Source of the DNA: Fimadaptatus sp948467645 | Lineage (GTDB): Bacteria > Bacillota > Clostridia > Christensenellales > Aristaeellaceae | Length of the DNA: 8,472 nucleotides | Reading direction: 5' to 3' | Assembly (NCBI GenBank): GCA_948467645.1 | Contig: CAOKFD010000094.1 | Location: 1-8,472 of the forward strand | Part shown: positions 1-5,718 of the stretch, in pieces | How the letters are laid out: each line of letters starts with the position of its first letter | Numbering within the stretch: position 1 is the stretch's first letter | Notes under the pieces: model-generated | What the model saw: the letters and a program-made list of their open reading frames with translations, nothing else | What the model was told of the DNA's origin: nothing | Database searches by the model: none | Translations under genes and position numbers: made by a program

Positions 1-49
1 TCGATTTTTCTTTGGTTCTTTCTTTTTTTCTAAAAAGAAAGAACACGTA
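1..49. repeat. Palindromic repeat element, left copy
   Basis: A perfect 13-bp inverted repeat (15-27 with 32-44, loop 28-31) sits inside a 49-nt element that recurs in inverted orientation at 8170-8218 with 45 of 49 positions identical. The element lies 19 bases beyond the phoR stop codon. On the transcribed (minus) strand the hairpin is followed by an A-rich sequence and not a U tract, so it is not a textbook intrinsic terminator in either direction, although it could still act as a 3'-end stabilising hairpin. It touches the window edge, so its outer limit is unknown. It is best called a REP-like or MITE-like dispersed repeat; whether more copies exist in the genome cannot be seen here. Confidence 0.8.
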
Positions 50-68
50 ACCCCCCGTCCTTCCCCCG

Positions 69-1409
69 TCACCCCTCCGCCTTCTTCATTAAGCAAGTAA
101 ACGTAGACCCCGCGCCCGGTTCGCTTTTCAGCGTTATTTGCCCGCCGTTGTTCATTACTATGTGCTTTACTATGGATAGGCCCAGACCAGTGCCGCCGCT
201 TTTGCGGGAACGGGACGGGTCTACTCGGTAGAAGCGCTCGAATACTCGCAATTGCGATTGCTCGTCTATGCCTATGCCGTTGTCCGAGACTTCTATTAGG
301 CCGTCCGCTACGTGTAGCTTTACCCAGCCGCCCTCTACGCCGTAGCGAATTGCGTTGTCCACTAGGTTGTAGATCAGCGTCCAGATCTCGCGCGGCGCTC
401 CTTGCATTTTGCCCGAGCCGCTTTGCTCGATTGTTATGTTGCGCGCCGAGGCTAATTGGTCAAGCGATTCCTTTACCTCGCGCGACATCTGGCCTAAATC
501 AATTACTTCCTCTGCCGCGTGCGTGTCGTCCTCCAGCCGCGATAGGTAGAGTATGTCGTTGATTACGCCTAACATGCGGTCGCTCTCGGTCGCTATGCGA
601 TTTAGGTATTCGCGCTGCTTTTCCGGATCGGTTACACAGCCCACGCTCATCAGTTCCGCAAAGCCCTTGATCGACGTGAGCGGCGACTTTAATTCGTGCG
701 ACGCGTTGGCCACAAAGTCCGTGCGCATACGCTCCGTGCGGCGTACCTCGTTCATGTCCGTTTGTAGCTTCTCTATGCGGCACGCCACGCCCTGAAGTAC
801 CGGCTGAAGCTCCTCAAATGTGTCCACGCTCAGCGGCCGGCCGCTGACCAGCATGTCGTCCAATGCCTGTATCGCCTGAGTGAACTTCGCCGAAAAGTGA
901 CTGGCAAATATCGCCGTGCCCATGCATAGCAGTACCGCCAGCACTATCATTATCGGCAGCATGTCGTATAATACCGCATAGGCGGACTGACTCAGCGTGC
1001 TCAGGCGCAGTACGCAGTCCCCGATGCGCCGCGCACAGTATATCCTGCTGGAGCCCACGCTCTCGCTGGTGCGCTGCGCATAGCCCGTCTTGCCCTCCAG
1101 CGCCTTTTTGAATTCCTCGCGGTGCGCGTGGTTCTCTATCGTGCCCGACGCTTCCGAATCGTATATTACGCTGCCGTCCAGACCGATAAGCGTCGCGCGC
1201 ACGCCCGACTGCGCCGCGCTTATGGCGAGCTGCTGCTCGTCATCAATGCCATCTGAATACAGCGACTCGGCCATGTCCATCATGGACGTGAGCTTGCTGC
1301 GCGCCGCCTCGATCGACGCGCCCGCAAACTCCGCCACACTGCCTGCCAGCATGACCAGCACTATCACAAGCGCCGTGCATTCAAATGCGCGGCGCAGATA
1401 TTTTTTCAT
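69..1409 (-). CDS. phoR: PhoR-type sensor histidine kinase
   Basis: Membrane histidine kinase of 446 residues, the presumed partner of the response regulator encoded directly upstream. TM1 is about residues 10-30 and TM2 about 148-170. The roughly 115-residue extracytoplasmic segment between them contains a PAS/Cache-like stretch (ATLIGLDGSVIYDSE, about 72-86), as in Bacillota PhoR/PnpS kinases. A short HAMP-like linker follows, then the dimerisation H-box SHELKSPLTSI with phospho-acceptor His238, the N-box around LVDNAIRYG (Asn352), the G1 box SDNGIGID, the F-box FERFYRVD and the G2 box GGTGLGLSIVK. All catalytic motifs are intact. The ATG overlaps the regulator's stop codon as ATGA, implying translational coupling. 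There is no room for the cytoplasmic PAS domain present in B. subtilis PhoR. The phosphate assignment rests on the operon context; the kinase family itself is certain. Confidence 0.93.
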   Translation of the reverse strand: MKKYLRRAFECTALVIVLVMLAGSVAEFAGASIEAARSKLTSMMDMAESLYSDGIDDEQQLAISAAQSGVRATLIGLDGSVIYDSEASGTIENHAHREEFKKALEGKTGYAQRTSESVGSSRIYCARRIGDCVLRLSTLSQSAYAVLYDMLPIMIVLAVLLCMGTAIFASHFSAKFTQAIQALDDMLVSGRPLSVDTFEELQPVLQGVACRIEKLQTDMNEVRRTERMRTDFVANASHELKSPLTSIKGFAELMSVGCVTDPEKQREYLNRIATESDRMLGVINDILYLSRLEDDTHAAEEVIDLGQMSREVKESLDQLASARNITIEQSGSGKMQGAPREIWTLIYNLVDNAIRYGVEGGWVKLHVADGLIEVSDNGIGIDEQSQLRVFERFYRVDPSRSRKSGGTGLGLSIVKHIVMNNGGQITLKSEPGAGSTFTCLMKKAEG

Positions 1410-2101
1410 GCGTCATCACCCTTGCTTAGCTTGTAGCCGTAGCCGCGCACCGTCTGTATGTAGCGCGGCCGCTCGGCACTATCGCCCAGCTTCTGCCGGA
1501 GCGAATGTACGTGGAAGTCCACCGTGCGCGTGGTGTCGCCCTCAAAATTGTAGCCCCATACCTGAGTAAGCAGCTGGTCGCGGCTCAGGACTAACCCGGC
1601 GTTTTTGTACATGTACTCCAGCAGCTCAAATTCCTTGAACGTCAGCTTGACCTCCTTGCCGCCGCGCCGTACCTCGCGCCGGCCAAAGTCGATCTCGTTG
1701 TCGCCCAGGCGCACCGCGCCCGCCGCCGCGGGGACGCGCCTGAGCGCCGTCTTGACCCGCGCCTGCAATTCCAGTACGCCGAAGGGCTTTGTTATGTAGT
1801 CCTCCGCGCCCATCTCAAGGCCGCGCACCTTGTCCAGCTCCTCGCCCTTGGCCGACAGTATTATGCACGGAATCGCCGACGTGCTGGGGCGTGCCTTCCA
1901 CTCGGACAGCAGCTGCAGCCCGTCCTTGCCCGGCAGCATTATGTCGAGCAGCAGCAGATCCGGCGTTTCGCCCGCGCTTACCAGCTTTTCCAGCGCCTCG
2001 CCCGATTCCATAGTGCGCACTTCGTGCCCCGCCGCGCTCAGTACCGCCGCGATAAGCGCGGATATGCTCTCGTCATCCTCAACCACATAAATTCTGGACA
2101 T
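1406..2101 (-). CDS. phoB: PhoB/PhoP-type OmpR-family response regulator
   Basis: DNA-binding response regulator of 231 residues, normal for the OmpR/PhoB family. The receiver domain (about 1-120) has the acidic pocket Glu8/Asp9/Asp10, phospho-acceptor Asp53 in LLLLDIMLPGKDG, switch residue Ser83 and the conserved Lys105 in ITKPF. A winged-helix output domain covers about 130-228, with the recognition region around TRTVDFHVHSLRQKLG and the terminal hairpin VRGYGYKL. The start is supported by an AAAGGAGG ribosome binding site four bases before the ATG. It lies 30 nt after phoU and overlaps the kinase gene by 4 nt. Phosphorylated by the kinase, it would bind Pho-box repeats, candidates for which lie at 5445-5484 and 5559-5597. 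In Bacillota the same gene is often called phoP. Family certain, phosphate role inferred from neighbours. Confidence 0.93.
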   Translation of the reverse strand: MSRIYVVEDDESISALIAAVLSAAGHEVRTMESGEALEKLVSAGETPDLLLLDIMLPGKDGLQLLSEWKARPSTSAIPCIILSAKGEELDKVRGLEMGAEDYITKPFGVLELQARVKTALRRVPAAAGAVRLGDNEIDFGRREVRRGGKEVKLTFKEFELLEYMYKNAGLVLSRDQLLTQVWGYNFEGDTTRTVDFHVHSLRQKLGDSAERPRYIQTVRGYGYKLSKGDDA

Positions 2102-2131
2102 ATGTCCTCCTTTGTAATATGCCGTGCGCGC

Positions 2132-2782
2132 TTACAGTATCCGCTGATGCTTGTGCATACCGGTTACTAAAAACTCCACCCATTCGGCAATGTTCTGCGC
2201 ATGGTCGCCTATGCGCTCAAGGTACTTGGCTATCATGAAAAAGTCCAGCCACAGCGCCGCTTCGTCCGGCTTTTGCGTTATGCGCCCGGTCAGCTCGCTG
2301 CGCGCCATGGTGAACAGCCGGTCTATCTCGCTGTCCGCGTCGCTTACCGCGCGCGCCAGCTCCAGATCGCGCCCTATGAACGCGTCCATGGCCTTCGATA
2401 CCATTATAACGCATTTATCGGCCATGGTATAGAGTATATCCGGCCCTTTTTCGTCCGTGGGTATGTGGGTGAGTATTTCGGATATGTCCGCGCCCTGATC
2501 GCTGATGCGCTCCATGTCGGTTATCATTTTAAGCGCCGTCGATATTGTGCGCAGGTCGCCCGCGACCGGCTGTTCGCTGAGTAATATCCGCATACTCTGG
2601 CGCTCTATCGTCAATTCCAGCTCGTTGGCCACGTGGTCGTTTTCAAATATGCTGCGCGCCAGCTCCCGGTCGCCGGTGCGCAGCGCCTTCATCGCGTCGT
2701 TTATCACGTTTACCACGAATTTGCTCATCTTGAGCATCTCTGCTTCCAGCTCGCTCATCTCGCGCTCGAATTTATTGCGCAT
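2132..2782 (-). CDS. phoU: Phosphate signalling protein PhoU
   Basis: A 216-residue all-helical cytoplasmic regulator that connects the Pst transporter to the PhoR kinase and dampens Pho signalling and uptake when phosphate is plentiful. Two tandem PhoU helical-bundle repeats are visible, each carrying the family's metal-site signature: MERISDQGADI at about 90-100 and LERIGDHAQNI at about 188-198. Length is close to the usual 215-240 residues. I chose the ATG at 2780-2782 because AGGAGG lies seven bases upstream; an in-frame ATG 48 bases earlier would add 16 residues unlike PhoU and falls inside the intercistronic stem-loop. The gene sits between pstB and the regulator, its common place in Bacillota. 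Confidence 0.95.
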   Translation of the reverse strand: MRNKFEREMSELEAEMLKMSKFVVNVINDAMKALRTGDRELARSIFENDHVANELELTIERQSMRILLSEQPVAGDLRTISTALKMITDMERISDQGADISEILTHIPTDEKGPDILYTMADKCVIMVSKAMDAFIGRDLELARAVSDADSEIDRLFTMARSELTGRITQKPDEAALWLDFFMIAKYLERIGDHAQNIAEWVEFLVTGMHKHQRIL

Positions 2783-2796
2783 GGGATTGCCTCCTT

Positions 2797-2847
2797 TTAT
2801 TTTAAGTCGGAATGACAGGCCGTGATTCATGCCTGCCCTTAAAATAA
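2797..2847 (-). other. Intercistronic stem-loop between pstB and phoU
   Basis: In the pst mRNA a perfect 10-bp outer stem (2838-2847 with 2797-2806) encloses a 7-bp inner stem (2831-2837 with 2814-2820, one G-U pair) and a 10-nt loop, with a single 7-nt bulge at 2807-2813. The structure begins just after the pstB stop and ends only a few bases before the phoU Shine-Dalgarno sequence. No U tract follows, so it does not look like a terminator. A role in mRNA stability or processing, or in setting phoU expression apart from the transporter genes, is inference. Confidence 0.65.
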
Positions 2848-2852
2848 CCCAA

Positions 2853-3599
2853 TCAGCCGAAACGTCCAGTTATATAGTCCTCCGTGCGCTTGTCGGCGGG
2901 ATGCGCGAATATGTCCAGCGTGGGCGCGCATTCCACCATCTCGCCGTGCAGGAAGAACGCCGTCTGGTCGCTTATGCGCGCAGCCTGCTGCATGTTGTGC
3001 GTGACTATAACTATTGTGTACTGACCCTTGAGCTCGTTTATCAGGTCTTCTATGCGGCTGGTCGAGATCGGGTCGAGCGCGCTGGTCGGCTCGTCCATAA
3101 GCAGCACCTCGGGCGCGACCGCGAGCGCGCGCGCTATGCACAGGCGCTGCTGCTGGCCGCCCGAAAGCGCCAGCGCGCTCTTTTTAAGCCTGTCCTTTAA
3201 TTCGTCCCATATCGCCGCCTGCCTAAGGCTCTTTTCCACAATGGCGTCCAGCTCGCCGCGCGCGCGTATGCCGTGCGTGCGCGGGCCGTAGGCCACGTTG
3301 TCGTATACGCTCATCGGGAACGGATTGGGCTTTTGGAACACCATGCCCACGCGGCGGCGAAGGTCGTTCACGTCGATATTGCCGTATATGTCCACGCCGT
3401 CCAGCGCCGCCCTGCCCGTGATCTTGACGCCCGGCACCAGATCGTTCATGCGGTTGAGCGACTTTAGCAGCGTGCTCTTGCCGCAGCCCGACGGCCCTAT
3501 CAGCGCGGAGACCTCGTGCTCAGGCATACCGATGTTTATGTTCTTCAGCGCGTGAAAGTCGCCGTAGTACAGATTAAAGTCCTTCACATCAATTTTCAT
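2853..3599 (-). CDS. pstB: Phosphate ABC transporter ATP-binding protein PstB
   Basis: The ATPase subunit that powers phosphate import through PstC/PstA on the inner face of the membrane. All ABC motifs are intact in its 248 residues: Walker A GPSGCGKS (35-42), Q-loop Gln89 in MVFQKPNPFPMSVYDN, which is characteristic of PstB, signature LSGGQQQR (145-152), Walker B VLLMDEP (165-171), the D-loop SALD and the H-loop His201 in VTHN. The length is typical. The ATG lies inside the end of pstA, giving an 11-nt overlap that suggests translational coupling. About 70 nt separate its stop from phoU. Family and substrate assignment are very secure. Confidence 0.97.
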   Translation of the reverse strand: MKIDVKDFNLYYGDFHALKNINIGMPEHEVSALIGPSGCGKSTLLKSLNRMNDLVPGVKITGRAALDGVDIYGNIDVNDLRRRVGMVFQKPNPFPMSVYDNVAYGPRTHGIRARGELDAIVEKSLRQAAIWDELKDRLKKSALALSGGQQQRLCIARALAVAPEVLLMDEPTSALDPISTSRIEDLINELKGQYTIVIVTHNMQQAARISDQTAFFLHGEMVECAPTLDIFAHPADKRTEDYITGRFG

Positions 3600-4476
3600 T
3601 TATCTTGCCTGCCCTTCTCTCCATCCAGCTCGCAAACAGGTTTATGCCCACCACCAGTATCAGCAGCACCACGCCCGAGGCAAACGCCGTCTCACGCCCG
3701 GTCATGCCGCCGTCGCGCGTGTTTATGTACATGTGTACCGCCAGCGTGCGCGACGAGCTGAGCAGGTTCGCGGGCATCTGCGCCACCGAACCCATTGTGA
3801 ACAGCAGCGCCGCCGTCTCGCCCACTATGCGCCCCGTGGCCAGTATGAACGACGATATTATGCCCTTCATCGCGCTGGGCAGCACCACGTGCATTATCGT
3901 GCGCAGCTTGCCCGCGCCCAGCGCCAGGCTCCCTTCGCGGTACATGTCGTTTACAGACAGTATCGCTTCCTCGCTGGTGCGGATTATCGTGGGCAGCACC
4001 ATTATCGATATGGTAAGCACGCCGCATATCACCGAGTAGCCCAGCCCCAGTGCCGTGCCGAAAAACAGCGCGCCGAACAGGCCGTATATTATGGAAGGTA
4101 TGCCGCTGAGCGTCTCGGTCGCGAGGCGTATCGCGCTGACGAGCGGGCTTTTGCGGCGCGCGTATTCGCACAGGTATATCGCGCAGCCCACGCCCAACGG
4201 CCCCGCGATCAGTATCGACAGCGCCGCCAGCTCCAGCGTGGACACTATGGCAAAGCCCATCGACGGGTTGTCCGCCGAGTATGCGCCAAACAGCAGGTTC
4301 CAGCTAATGTGCGGGATGCCGTTTATGCATATATAGGCGACTATCGTAAGCAGACTGCCCACCGTTATGGCTATCGCGATATAGCACAGCCACCTGAGCA
4401 GCGCGGACTTAATCCCGCGTCTGCGCCTGAATGCCTGAATATGGCTTTCGGAGTTTAGCATCGATTGAGCGTTCAT
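3589..4476 (-). CDS. pstA: Phosphate ABC transporter permease PstA
   Basis: One of the two membrane subunits forming the phosphate channel, 295 residues. Six hydrophobic segments are visible at about 28-51, 73-103, 126-143, 147-165, 205-228 and 262-283, after a basic cytoplasmic N-terminus (FRRRRGIK). The ABC permease EAA-type coupling loop that contacts PstB is at about 180-200 (EGSLALGAGKLRTIMHVVLP), and ATGRIVGETAALLF is the PstA-typical helix that follows. Its ATG overlaps the pstC stop by four bases (ATGA), with GGGAGG at 4486-4491 as its ribosome binding site. The position between pstC and pstB separates it from its paralogue PstC. No defects seen. Confidence 0.96.
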   Translation of the reverse strand: MNAQSMLNSESHIQAFRRRRGIKSALLRWLCYIAIAITVGSLLTIVAYICINGIPHISWNLLFGAYSADNPSMGFAIVSTLELAALSILIAGPLGVGCAIYLCEYARRKSPLVSAIRLATETLSGIPSIIYGLFGALFFGTALGLGYSVICGVLTISIMVLPTIIRTSEEAILSVNDMYREGSLALGAGKLRTIMHVVLPSAMKGIISSFILATGRIVGETAALLFTMGSVAQMPANLLSSSRTLAVHMYINTRDGGMTGRETAFASGVVLLILVVGINLFASWMERRAGKINEN

Positions 4477-5375
4477 TTAGCCGCGCCTCCCTTTACCGGC
4501 GTTTCCTTCCTCTCGGCGGTAATCAGCCCCAGCGCCGCGTTGAGCAGCAGTATGAACACGAACAGCACCGCGCCCGTTGCGATAAGCGCGTCGTAATGCA
4601 GGCCCTCGGCATAGCCCATCTCGCTGACTATGTTCACGGTCAGCGTGCGCACCGATTTGAATATCGTGGTTGGCAGGATGTTGCTGTTGCCCGCGACCAT
4701 GCCCACGGCGATGGTTTCGCCAATCGCGCGGCCCATGCCTAGCACTATCGACGTGACTATGCCGCGCCGCGCGGCGGGCACCAGCACGCGGAATACCGCT
4801 TCTTCCTTAGTCGCGCCCAGCGCAGCCGCGCCCTCGTAATAACTGCCCGGCAGCGCGCGCAGTGCGTTTTCGCTTATCGTGATTATCGTGGGCAGAATCA
4901 TGAGCGCCAGCACCACCGACGCGGCCAAGACGCTATTGCCATTGCCGGGGCAGTGGTTTGCGATAAACGGCACGACGATCATCATGCCGAAAAAGCCGTA
5001 TATTATGGAAGGTATGCCCGCCAGCAGCTTTACGCACTGATTGACCAGTCCGTATATCCGCCTGGGGCAGAAGTACGCCATGAATATCGCCGCGCCCAGT
5101 CCCGCCGGCACGCCCAGTATGAGCGCGCCGCCCGATACGTACAGACTGCCGATTATCATGTAGAATATGCCGAACTTCTGCGGGTCGTTATTGGGCTTCC
5201 ACGCCGTACCGCTCAGGAAGTTCCACAGTCCGATCTGGCTGATGGCGGGCCATGCGCCCCTGAATATGAACACGCATATGCACCCCACCGCCGCAAGCGA
5301 TACCAGCGACGTTATGAAAAACCCCGCCCGCGCCGCGTTTTCCTTTGCGCGCGCGCTGCCTGCATTCTGTTTCAC
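4473..5375 (-). CDS. pstC: Phosphate ABC transporter permease PstC
   Basis: The partner permease of PstA, 300 residues, with six hydrophobic segments at about 18-39, 69-101, 121-139, 147-168, 205-228 and 263-285. The PstC-type coupling loop EGAAALGATKEEAVFRVLVP (181-200) and the helix GMGRAIGETIAVGMVAGN are conserved. Translation most likely starts at a GTG (5373-5375): GAGGAG lies eight bases upstream, while the nearer ATG at 5381-5383 abuts that site and reads only three codons before a stop. It is the first gene of the operon. Usually pstS precedes pstC, but here the upstream neighbour is a divergent wall-protein gene, so the binding protein must be encoded elsewhere or be lost. Confidence 0.95.
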   Translation of the reverse strand: MKQNAGSARAKENAARAGFFITSLVSLAAVGCICVFIFRGAWPAISQIGLWNFLSGTAWKPNNDPQKFGIFYMIIGSLYVSGGALILGVPAGLGAAIFMAYFCPRRIYGLVNQCVKLLAGIPSIIYGFFGMMIVVPFIANHCPGNGNSVLAASVVLALMILPTIITISENALRALPGSYYEGAAALGATKEEAVFRVLVPAARRGIVTSIVLGMGRAIGETIAVGMVAGNSNILPTTIFKSVRTLTVNIVSEMGYAEGLHYDALIATGAVLFVFILLLNAALGLITAERKETPVKGGAAK

Positions 5376-5430
5376 CGAATCATCTCCTCATTATCCGGTC
5401 GTTTCTTCACTTTCTCATTGCTACGCCGTT

Positions 5431-5436
5431 ATTGTA
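5431..5436 (-). promoter_or_regulatory. Candidate -10 element of the pst-pho operon promoter
   Basis: On the minus strand TACAAT matches the sigma-A -10 consensus at five of six positions and lies about 55 bases upstream of the pstC start. No convincing -35 hexamer is found at 16-18 bp spacing, which fits an activator-dependent promoter. Transcription would begin near 5424, leaving a leader of about 50 nt. Confidence 0.45.
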
Positions 5437-5444
5437 TTCTCACG

Positions 5445-5484
5445 CGATTTGCGGTTTGATTGGCATATGTAAGACGTGGGTAAG
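5445..5484 (-). promoter_or_regulatory. Candidate Pho-box array upstream of pstC
   Basis: Read on the minus strand, four 7-mers recur with an exact 11-bp period: CTTACCC (5478-5484), CTTACAT (5467-5473), CAATCAA (5456-5462) and CAAATCG (5445-5451). The first two resemble the TT(A/C/T)ACA-type half-sites of Bacillota PhoP boxes; the last two are weak. Relative to the predicted start the array spans about -21 to -60, the placement known for B. subtilis PhoP-activated promoters. This is a by-eye match; function is inferred from the adjacent regulator gene. Confidence 0.4.
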
Positions 5485-5558
5485 CCGACATGGACTTAAA
5501 AAAATATGATATGACGCGCGAAATCCGGCTTTCGTTGCGCCGAAACTCATGTATTATG

Positions 5559-5597
5559 TTGTATAGGCGTTAAACATCGTCTGTATAGCGCTAAATA
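5559..5597 (+). promoter_or_regulatory. Candidate Pho-box-like repeats upstream of the wall-protein gene
   Basis: Four related 7-mers occur in series on the plus strand: TTGTATA (5559-5565), TTAAACA (5570-5576), CTGTATA (5581-5587) and CTAAATA (5591-5597), with spacings of 11, 11 and 10 bp. They sit just upstream of the predicted -35 element of the divergent gene. The spacing fits a tandem-dimer OmpR-family regulator, but AT-rich intergenic DNA yields such patterns by chance fairly often. Confidence 0.3.
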
Positions 5598-5609
5598 TTG
5601 CGTATGCGC

Positions 5610-5638
5610 TTGATTTCGTCATAGATTCGTAATAAAAT
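5610..5638 (+). promoter_or_regulatory. Predicted sigma-A promoter of the SH3/PG-binding protein gene
   Basis: TTGATT (5610-5615) and TAAAAT (5633-5638) are separated by 17 bp, the optimal spacing, matching the consensus at 4/6 and 5/6 positions. Transcription would start near 5645, giving a leader of about 75 nt that includes a small GC hairpin (5659-5664 with 5672-5677). The spacer contains an 11-bp direct repeat, TTCGTCAT (5615-5622) and TTCGTAAT (5626-5633), resembling the two halves of a Pho box, so regulator binding here could directly affect polymerase access. Confidence 0.55.
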
Positions 5639-5718
5639 GATACCTGTACGAAAGATATGCGCGCCCAAGCTGCGCGCCTTACCATAAACACCGACAATAC
5701 TTGGGAGGCAATGGCGAA

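Noticed and set aside
1..49. Classical intrinsic terminator for the pst-pho operon
   Set aside because: The hairpin is AT-rich and lacks a U tract on either strand; the same sequence recurs at 8170-8218, so it is better described as a repeat element.
2783..2830. Longer phoU start at 2828-2830
   Set aside because: The extra 16 residues do not look like PhoU, and the ATG at 2780-2782 has a well-placed AGGAGG site.
3733..4458. Long plus-strand open frame (241 codons) opposite pstA
   Set aside because: It lies wholly antisense to a secure permease gene and reads as Arg/His/Gln/Tyr-rich low-complexity protein typical of a GC-rich shadow frame.
4953..5459. Plus-strand open frame of 168 codons opposite pstC and its leader
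   Set aside because: Antisense to pstC, composition of a shadow frame, no recognisable domain.
5701..5718. TTG start for the wall protein at 5701
   Set aside because: It lies upstream of the GGGAGG site that serves the ATG at 5719, and the signal peptide reads normally from that ATG.
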